Source: Mycolicibacterium sp. P9-22 (GTDB taxonomy: Bacteria; Actinomycetota; Actinomycetes; Mycobacteriales; Mycobacteriaceae). Taken from it: a stretch of DNA of 64,000 bases. Both the position numbers and the translations under genes were made by a program. Positions 59,000-64,000 of this stretch are shown piece after piece; positions within the stretch are counted from its first letter, which is position 1, and every line of letters starts with the position of its first letter. The stretch lies in the NCBI RefSeq assembly GCF_008329585.1, contig NZ_NPKP01000005.1:310001-374000 (forward strand). Direction: 5' to 3'. Under the pieces are notes generated by a model, which was given only the letters and a program-made list of their open reading frames with translations, was not told the DNA's origin and did not search any database.

Positions 59000-59025
59000 G
59001 ATTGAGTCGCCGATCTTGTGGGTAC
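59000..59025 (+). promoter_or_regulatory. SigF/SigB-type stress promoter of csbD-like gene
   Basis: GATT (59000-59003) and GGGTAC (59020-59025) are separated by 16 bp. Mycobacterial SigF promoters have GTTT-N15-17-GGGTAT, so the -10 is near-consensus and the -35 differs by one base. It lies 41 bp upstream of the CsbD start codon. CsbD proteins are general-stress proteins, which fits. Confidence 0.55.
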
Positions 59026-59066
59026 TTACGTCAGCAGCGATCAACATCGATCTTGGGAGGAACCTG

Positions 59067-59306
59067 ATGGCTGACAGTGGACCCGAGAATGCCGTGAGCG
59101 GCATTGTCGAAGACGTCAAGGGCAAGGCCAAGGAAGTCGCCGGCATCGTGACCGACAACGACAGCCTGCGCGAAGAGGGCAAGGCTCAGCAGGACAAGGC
59201 TGACGCCCAGCGCGATGTGGCCAAGAAGGAAGCCGAGGCCGAGGCCGCACGTGGTGCAGCCGGCGCCGCCGAGGCACGACAGGAGTCGGCGGAGAACACC
59301 AAGTAG
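59067..59306 (+). CDS. CsbD family stress protein
   Basis: A 79-residue, highly charged, probably disordered or helical protein. The CsbD core is NAVSGIVEDVKGKAKEVAGIVTDNDSLREEGKAQQDKADAQRDVAKKEAEAE (residues ~8-60), followed by an Ala/Glu-rich stretch likely to form a coiled coil. GGGAGG 6 nt upstream fixes ATG 59067. CsbD proteins accumulate under general stress and are of unknown biochemical function. A SigF-like promoter upstream and a strong terminator hairpin 16 bp after the stop make it a single-gene stress unit. Confidence 0.9.
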   Translation: MADSGPENAVSGIVEDVKGKAKEVAGIVTDNDSLREEGKAQQDKADAQRDVAKKEAEAEAARGAAGAAEARQESAENTK

Positions 59307-59321
59307 TCCTCAACCGTGGTC

Positions 59322-59350
59322 GATGGGTCCCGCTACCGGCGGGACCCATC
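59322..59350 (+). terminator. Intrinsic terminator-like hairpin after csbD
   Basis: GATGGGTCCCGC (59322-59333) and GCGGGACCCATC (59339-59350) form a perfect 12-bp stem with a 5-nt loop, 16 bp after the csbD stop. It lacks a run of T, as is usual in mycobacteria. Confidence 0.8.
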
Positions 59351-59436
59351 GTTCTGCGGCCGATCCGTCGCGCGCGATCTCCCGCAGCGCACGGGTCACC
59401 TGACCAGACTTTCCGGAGCGGGTAGCTCCAGGCCCA

Positions 59437-59472
59437 CGGAACGGCCCCGGTGTGTTTCCCGGGGCCGTTCCG
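59437..59472. terminator. Second hairpin, probable terminator for the convergent GntR gene
   Basis: CGGAACGGCCCCGG (59437-59450) and CCGGGGCCGTTCCG (59459-59472) form a perfect 14-bp stem with an 8-nt loop. It lies 43 bp beyond the stop of the minus-strand GntR gene. Together with the stem at 59322-59350 it insulates the two convergent transcripts. Confidence 0.75.
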
Positions 59473-59514
59473 ATATCACCATGAGCCACAGCGCTTTACG
59501 TATGTGGCTCGCGG

Positions 59515-60210
59515 CTACTCGGCGGCGCGCAGCAGCGCCACGTCCGACACCATCATGATGTGCTCGGCCATCGCGCGCCCGGCCTCGGCCGGATCCTGCC
59601 GCCGCACCGCCTCGGCGATCCGTTTGTGGCTCTCCAGCGAAGCCTTCGGCCTGTCCTGCTGAGAGAGCGACTCGATCCGCGTCTCTCGGACGAGGCCGGA
59701 GATCTCGTGCATCAGCTTGGCCAACAACGATGAATGAGCCGCCGTGGTGATCGCCTCGTGGAACATCTCATCACCGTCAACCCCTCGATCTCCGGAGGCG
59801 ATCTCCTGGTCCATCTTCGCGATCGCCGCGTCGATGGCCTTCATCTCGTCATCGCTGCGGCGCACCGCCGCCAAACCTGCCAGCTTCACTTCGAGGGCCT
59901 CGCGCGCCTCGATGATGTCGGGGATGCGGTCGGCATGCTCGCGCAGCGCCTTGATGGCGCGCTCTTCGGTGGGGCGCCTGATGAGGATCGCGCCGTCTCC
60001 GTGCCGGACCGACAACACGCCCTGCACTTCCAGCGCCACGAGAGCCTGGCTGAGGGAGGCCCGGCTCACGCCGAGATTCGCCGCAAGTTCCCGTTCGGCG
60101 GGCAGCCGGTCACCCGGCGCCATGTCGTTGTCTGCCATATAGCCGCACAGCTGCTCGACGATCACCTCGTACAGCCGCGGCCTGGTAACCGGTTTCAGTT
60201 GCTCTACCAC
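59515..60210 (-). CDS. GntR/FadR family transcriptional regulator
   Basis: A 231-residue regulator. The winged helix is at residues ~8-75 (RPRLYEVIVEQLCGYMADNDMAPGDRLPAERELAANLGVSRASLSQALVALEVQGVLSVRHGDGAIL across it). The C-terminal FCD domain binds a metal and an organic acid (MFHEAITTAAHSSLLAKLMHEISGLV; HKRIAEAVRRQDPAEAGRAMAEHI with the conserved His and Asp). The GTG at 60210 is preferred: it has AGGTGAG just upstream, whereas GTG 60234 lies directly after a -10-like TATTCT and would be outside the transcript. It is divergent from the MatC-like carrier; shared operator motifs suggest it controls both downstream transcripts. Confidence 0.9.
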   Translation of the reverse strand: MVEQLKPVTRPRLYEVIVEQLCGYMADNDMAPGDRLPAERELAANLGVSRASLSQALVALEVQGVLSVRHGDGAILIRRPTEERAIKALREHADRIPDIIEAREALEVKLAGLAAVRRSDDEMKAIDAAIAKMDQEIASGDRGVDGDEMFHEAITTAAHSSLLAKLMHEISGLVRETRIESLSQQDRPKASLESHKRIAEAVRRQDPAEAGRAMAEHIMMVSDVALLRAAE

Positions 60211-60286
60211 TGACTCACCTACTCTCCGGACCACAGAATACCCGCAGGTGGAAGTGATATGACGTAGGCCAGTTCACAATGCCTGG

Positions 60287-60327
60287 TTGACAGTGATGCA
60301 GAGCACTGGTGTACTGGCTAGGCCAGT
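60287..60327 (+). promoter_or_regulatory. Promoter and GntR-type operator of the MatC-like transporter gene
   Basis: TTGACA (60287-60292) and TGTACT (60310-60315) with a 17-bp spacer form a good SigA-type promoter. The perfect palindrome ACTGGC-TAG-GCCAGT (60313-60327) overlaps the -10 and start point, so a bound GntR protein would block transcription. A further half-site TAGGCCAGT is at 60265-60273, on the side of the GntR promoter. The same motif recurs at 61861. Confidence 0.7.
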
Positions 60328-60363
60328 GAGCCACTGGAGCCCATCTTGAACTCGGAGGCTGCC

Positions 60364-61737
60364 ATGCCGTTAGAGCTGATCCCGATCCTCGCGCTCATCG
60401 CGATGTTCGTGGCTGCGACCTTGTTGCCGATCAACATGGGGACACTCGGCTTCGTCGCCGCGTTCCTCGTCGGCACCCTCGCCGTCGGAATGAATACCGA
60501 CGACATCATCGCCGGATTTCCCAGCGACCTTTTCCTGACCCTGGTGGGAGTCACCTACCTGTTCGCCATTGCCCAGAACAACGGCACCGTCGATCTGATG
60601 GTTCGTGGCGCCCTGCATCTGGTGCGTGGCCGGGTCGCACTCATCCCATGGGTGATGTTCGGCATCACCGCGGTCCTGACGGCCTTCGGCGCCCTCGGGC
60701 CGGCGGCCGTGGCGATCATCGCGCCGATCGCCTTGACCTTCGCGCGGCAGTACAAGATCAACGCGCTACTGATGGGCATGATGGTCATCCACGGCGCGCA
60801 GGCCGGCGGATTCTCGCCGATCAGCATCTACGGCGTCACGGTCAACAACATCGCCGCCAAGGCCGGCCTGGTGAACAGCCCGCTGACGCTCTTCCTGGGC
60901 AGCCTGCTGTTCAACGCGGGGATCGGGGTGCTGCTCTTCGCCTTCCTGGGCGGACGCAAGCTGCTCGGGCGGACCATTCACGACGACCACGACGAGGTTG
61001 CCGACGGTTCCGCCGGGCCGACACCCACGCCGAACCAACAGCCCGGCTCCCCCGACTTCTCCGGTCACGGCACCAGCGCCAACAGCGCAACGTTGGTGGC
61101 ACCGCCGAACACCCCGACGAGTCCACTGCCCCGGCACTCGGTTTCGTTCAATCAGGTGCTCACCTTGATCGGGCTGGGCGCATTGGCGGTGTTCTCGCTC
61201 ATCCTCGACCTCGACATCGGTTTCGTGTCGATGACGGTGGCCGCGGTGCTCGCACTGGCCTCCCCGAAGGCCCAGAAGGGCGCCGTCTCCCAGATCAGTT
61301 GGTCCACCGTCCTGCTCATCGGTGGCGTGCTGACCTTCGTCGGCGTACTACAGGAGGCCGGCAGCGTCGAATGGGTCGGCAATGGCGTCGCGAGCATCGG
61401 TATGCCGCTGCTGGTTTCGTTGCTGCTGTGCTACCTGGGCGCCATCGTGTCGGCATTCGCCAGCTCGGTGGCGATCCTGGGGGCCACCATCCCACTGGCG
61501 GTACCGCTGCTGCTGGCCGGCGAGATCGGACCGGTGGGTGTCATCGTCGCACTCGCCATCGCCTCGACGATCGTCGACGTCAGTCCGTTCTCGACCAACG
61601 GGGCACTGGTGCTCGCGAACGCTCAGGGCGTCGACCGAGACACGTTCTACAAACAGATCCTCAGATACAGCGCGATCGTGGTGGCCATCGGGCCGCTCAT
61701 CGCCTGGGCGATTCTGGTCGCGCCCGGCTGGCTCTGA
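60364..61737 (+). CDS. MatC-like dicarboxylate (malonate) carrier
   Basis: A 457-residue permease with about 12 membrane helices in two halves, joined by a ~65-residue hydrophilic Pro/Ser/Thr-rich linker (about residues 210-265). The N-terminal ~150 residues match the MatC_N domain: LLPINMGTLGFVAAFLVGTLAVGMNTDDIIAGFPSDLFLTLVGVTYLFAIAQNNGTVD over residues ~20-78 and AIIAPIALTFARQYKINALLMGMMVIHGAQAGGFSPISIYG. MatC imports malonate in rhizobia. ATG 60364 has GGAGG 5 nt upstream. It is followed by a terminator hairpin and then a CoA-transferase gene with the same operator motif. Confidence 0.88.
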   Translation: MPLELIPILALIAMFVAATLLPINMGTLGFVAAFLVGTLAVGMNTDDIIAGFPSDLFLTLVGVTYLFAIAQNNGTVDLMVRGALHLVRGRVALIPWVMFGITAVLTAFGALGPAAVAIIAPIALTFARQYKINALLMGMMVIHGAQAGGFSPISIYGVTVNNIAAKAGLVNSPLTLFLGSLLFNAGIGVLLFAFLGGRKLLGRTIHDDHDEVADGSAGPTPTPNQQPGSPDFSGHGTSANSATLVAPPNTPTSPLPRHSVSFNQVLTLIGLGALAVFSLILDLDIGFVSMTVAAVLALASPKAQKGAVSQISWSTVLLIGGVLTFVGVLQEAGSVEWVGNGVASIGMPLLVSLLLCYLGAIVSAFASSVAILGATIPLAVPLLLAGEIGPVGVIVALAIASTIVDVSPFSTNGALVLANAQGVDRDTFYKQILRYSAIVVAIGPLIAWAILVAPGWL

Positions 61738-61753
61738 GCTCTCCCGGCAGTTA

Positions 61754-61783
61754 GCGCCCGCGGTCAGACATGGCCGCGGGCGC
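61754..61783 (+). terminator. Hairpin terminator after the MatC-like gene
   Basis: GCGCCCGCGG (61754-61763) and CCGCGGGCGC (61774-61783) form a perfect 10-bp GC stem with a 10-nt loop, starting 16 bp after the stop codon. It separates the transporter transcript from the CoA-transferase operon, which has its own promoter 45 bp further on. Confidence 0.75.
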
Positions 61784-61827
61784 CTCTGTAGTGCCCCAGC
61801 TCACAACAAATCCTCACGTTTGACCTG

Positions 61828-61878
61828 TTGACAGCGCTGGTCACAGCTGTTTTACTTAATTGGCTAGTCCACTAGGAC
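61828..61878 (+). promoter_or_regulatory. Promoter and GntR-type operator of the CoA-transferase operon
   Basis: TTGACA (61828-61833), a 17-bp spacer and TTTACT (61851-61856) form a SigA-type promoter. TGGCTAGTCCACT (61861-61873) follows and matches the palindrome at 60313-60327 (TGGCTAGGCCAGT) at 11 of 13 positions. GTCCACTAGGAC (61867-61878) is an overlapping dyad. Same promoter architecture and same operator position as at the transporter gene, so one regulator probably controls both. Confidence 0.65.
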
Positions 61879-61906
61879 ACCAACCCACTAATCCAAAGGT
61901 TGACCG

Positions 61907-63109
61907 ATGGATATCTCGCACAATCACACCGACCAATCGGCGGGCCCGTTGCACGGACTGCTCGTCATCGACCTCACGCGGGCCCTGGCCGGTCCGCACG
62001 CCGCGATGATGCTGGGCGACCTCGGCGCCGAGGTGATCAAGGTCGAGAACCCACAGGGCGGGGATGACACCCGCGGCTGGGGACCGCCCTTCGTCCAACC
62101 CGAGGCCGCCGACCGCGAGTCGACGTATTTCCTGTGCGCCAACCGCAACAAGAAGTCGGTGACCCTCGACCTCAAGGACGACGCCGACAAGCGCGCCCTG
62201 ACCGAGCTCCTGCAACGTGCCGACGTGCTCATGGAGAACTTCCGCCCGGGCGTGCTGGACCGGCTCGGCTTCTCCCACGAACGCCTCGAAGAGATCAACC
62301 CGCGCCTGGTGGTGCTGTCCATCAGCGGGTTCGGGCACGATGGACCCGAGGCGTCCCGGGCCGGTTACGACCAGATCGCCCAGGGCGAGGCCGGGCTGAT
62401 GTCGGTGACCGGATCCGGACCCAATGATCTTCAGCGCGTGGGTGTTCCGATCGCCGACCTGCTGGCCGGCATGTACGGCGCGTTCGGTGTGGTGGCCGCG
62501 CTGCAGGAGCGCCAACGTACCGGACTTGGCCAGGTCGTCCGCTCGTCGCTGTTGTCGGCGGTCGTCGGAGTGCACGCTTTCCAGGGCACCAAGTGGACGG
62601 TGGCCGGCCAGGTCGGCGAGGCGACCGGCAATCATCATCCGTCCATCTGCCCCTACGGCCTGTTCGACACCGCCGACGGGGCCGTGCAGATCGCGGTGGG
62701 CAGCGAGGGGTTGTGGCACCGCTTCTGCGAGGGCTTTGAATTGGATTCCGCCACACCGGGGATGAATTCGAACCCCGTCCGGGTGGCCAACCAGAAACAG
62801 GTCAACGAACTCGTCCAGAGCGTGTTCGCGCTCTACCCGACCGATGAACTGCTCGACAAGCTGGACCGGATCGGGGTGCCGGCCGGCAAGATCCGCTCGA
62901 TCCGCGAGGTCTATGAGTGGGACCAGACCCGCTCACAGGGACTGGTGATCGGGGTCGAACACGCCACCCTGGGCCATATCGAACTACCCGGTCCCCCGCT
63001 GCGATTCTTCGACTCGCGCGGCACCGAACGCACCCGGCGGACGCATACCGCCCCACCCGTGCTCGGCGCGGACAACCACCTGATCGACGCGCTGCAGGTG
63101 CGGTCCTGA
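61907..63109 (+). CDS. CaiB/BaiF (type III) CoA-transferase
   Basis: A 400-residue family III CoA-transferase. The N-terminal signature is LLVIDLTRALAGPHAAMMLGDLGAEVIKVENPQGGDDTRGWGPPF (residues ~18-62). The catalytic Asp is expected in the GYDQIAQGEAGLMSVTG region near 155-170. RNKKSVTLDLKDD and LMENFRPGVLDRLGF also match formyl-CoA and succinyl-CoA:dicarboxylate CoA-transferases. Being in a unit with a MatC-like carrier, it could attach CoA to malonate or a similar dicarboxylate, replacing the ATP-dependent MatB ligase of rhizobia. That substrate is inference. Its stop overlaps the next ATG by one base. Confidence 0.9.
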   Translation: MDISHNHTDQSAGPLHGLLVIDLTRALAGPHAAMMLGDLGAEVIKVENPQGGDDTRGWGPPFVQPEAADRESTYFLCANRNKKSVTLDLKDDADKRALTELLQRADVLMENFRPGVLDRLGFSHERLEEINPRLVVLSISGFGHDGPEASRAGYDQIAQGEAGLMSVTGSGPNDLQRVGVPIADLLAGMYGAFGVVAALQERQRTGLGQVVRSSLLSAVVGVHAFQGTKWTVAGQVGEATGNHHPSICPYGLFDTADGAVQIAVGSEGLWHRFCEGFELDSATPGMNSNPVRVANQKQVNELVQSVFALYPTDELLDKLDRIGVPAGKIRSIREVYEWDQTRSQGLVIGVEHATLGHIELPGPPLRFFDSRGTERTRRTHTAPPVLGADNHLIDALQVRS

Positions 63110-64000
63110 TGACCAGGGCCAGCGCGCACCGACTGATCGAGACCCTGGTCGACCCGGACTCCTGGCGGCCCTGGGACCGGCCGGTGGTCGACCCGCCCGT
63201 CAACGCCGGGTACGCCGCCGAACTCGCCCGGGCCCGCCAGAAAACCGGTCTCGACGAGGCGGTGCTGACCGGGCAAGCCACCATCCGTGGCCGTCGAGTC
63301 GCGATGCTGTTGTGCGACTTCGGCTTCCTCGGTGGATCCATCGGTGTGTCCGCCGGTGAGCGGCTCACCGCGGCGATCCGGCGTGCCACCGCCGAGCGGC
63401 TGCCGCTTCTGGCGCTGCCGACCTCGGGTGGCACCCGCATGCAGGAGGGCGCCACGGCCTTCCTGCAGATGGTCAAGATCACCGCCGCGGTGGTCGATCA
63501 CAAGGCGGCGCACCTGCCCTACCTGGTGTACCTGCGCGACCCGACAACCGGTGGTGTCTTCGCCTCCTGGGGATCGTTGGGCCACGTCACGTTCGCCGAA
63601 CCCGGTGCACTGGTTGGCTTTCTGGGGCCACGGGTCTACGAAGCCCTGTACGGCAACCGATTCCCGGTGGGCGTGCAGACCTCGGAGAATCTCTACTCCT
63701 GCGGACTGATCGACGCCGTCGTCGCCATCGACGAACTCGCCGCCATGGTCGACCGGGCACTGACCATCATCGATGCTCCCGACGTGGGGAACAGCCCACC
63801 CGATCCACAGTGGGTGCCGGCCGTCGATGTTGCGGCCTGGCAGTCGGTGGTGGCGACGCGGCGACCCGATCGTCCCGGCGTACGGGAACTGTTGCGGTAC
63901 GCGACATCAGATGTTCTGGCACTCAACGGAACCGGCCAGGGCGAGAACGAGCCAGGCCTGTTGCTCTCGCTCACCCGATTCGGCGGTTTGCCCTGTGTCC
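63109..64000 (+). CDS. Carboxyltransferase, AccD-AccA (beta/alpha) fusion-like, 3' truncated by window
   Basis: The first 297 codons of a crotonase-superfamily carboxyltransferase, open at the window end. Residues ~50-215 are AccD/MdcD-like: VAMLLCDFGFLGGSIGVSAGERLTAAI, LPLLALPTSGGTRMQEGATAFLQMVK and VYLRDPTTGGVFASWGSLGHVTFAEPGALVGFLGP. After a linker, RRPDRPGVRELLRYATSDVLALNGTGQ and the following GLLLSLTRFGGLPCV begin an AccA/MdcE-like second domain, so both half-domains are in one chain. No AccD zinc ribbon is seen at the N-terminus. With a CoA-transferase and a MatC-like carrier it may decarboxylate malonyl-CoA or transfer its carboxyl group, instead of MatA. ATG 63109 overlaps the preceding stop. 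Confidence 0.85.
   Translation, partial: MTRASAHRLIETLVDPDSWRPWDRPVVDPPVNAGYAAELARARQKTGLDEAVLTGQATIRGRRVAMLLCDFGFLGGSIGVSAGERLTAAIRRATAERLPLLALPTSGGTRMQEGATAFLQMVKITAAVVDHKAAHLPYLVYLRDPTTGGVFASWGSLGHVTFAEPGALVGFLGPRVYEALYGNRFPVGVQTSENLYSCGLIDAVVAIDELAAMVDRALTIIDAPDVGNSPPDPQWVPAVDVAAWQSVVATRRPDRPGVRELLRYATSDVLALNGTGQGENEPGLLLSLTRFGGLPCV

Overview
The window looks like a piece of a fast-growing mycobacterium (Mycolicibacterium/Mycobacterium type). The basis is the high G+C content with many GTG starts and 4-bp ATGA/GTGA gene overlaps, an Rv3143-like response regulator directly ahead of a complete 14-gene nuo operon, a recognisable MbtM (mycobactin acyl-ACP ligase), an EthA-type Baeyer-Villiger monooxygenase, an F420-type luciferase-like oxidoreductase, a DUF732 secreted protein, and several leaderless promoters. 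It is densely coded: no gap without a gene exceeds 300 bases. I saw no tRNA, rRNA, CRISPR array, transposase or phage gene.

Layout. 1-3.5 kb: end of an HMG-CoA lyase-like gene, a TetR regulator and a three-gene cassette (acyl-CoA dehydrogenase, APH-type kinase, DUF6285) with the composition of the bacterial levulinate/4-hydroxyacyl-CoA pathway. 3.5-5.5 kb: a methyltransferase under a MerR-type promoter, an NTF2-like protein, YceI and an orphan receiver protein. 5.5-21 kb: a CRP-like site and nuoABCDEFGHIJKLMN, interrupted between nuoF and nuoG by a small palindromic insertion that left both the nuoF stop and the nuoG start intact. 21-36.6 kb: lipid and xenobiotic genes (enoyl-CoA hydratase, TetR, second kinase-like protein, AraC, Baeyer-Villiger monooxygenase, LLM oxidoreductase, amine oxidase, hydrolases, two MDR dehydrogenases) and mbtM. 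36.8-40.6 kb: DUF309, PucR regulator, a Gre-like factor and two small proteins.

40.6-51.8 kb: a nitrogen-scavenging operon. Two DUF1989 proteins (carboxyguanidine deiminase subunits), a biotin-dependent urea/guanidine carboxylase, an allophanate hydrolase with an extra C-terminal domain resembling HRI1, an Fe(II)/2-oxoglutarate oxygenase, a sodium:solute symporter and a TetR regulator follow two GlnR-like boxes. I read it as uptake of a guanidino compound, oxygenase release of guanidine, carboxylation, deimination to allophanate, and hydrolysis to ammonia and CO2.

51.8-53.7 kb: a compact minus-strand operon of a membrane protein with a Gly/Cys-rich C-terminal tail (TIGR04222-like), a DUF692 multinuclear iron oxygenase (MNIO) and a tiny partner protein, all joined by ATGA overlaps. 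This is the best candidate for an undescribed peptide-modification system. 54-59 kb: molybdate regulator plus modABC, kup and a stress-type csbD. 59.5-64 kb: a GntR regulator, a MatC-like carrier, a type III CoA-transferase and a fused AccD/AccA-like carboxyltransferase running off the window. They share an operator-like motif at two promoters and look like an alternative malonate (dicarboxylate) utilisation regulon.
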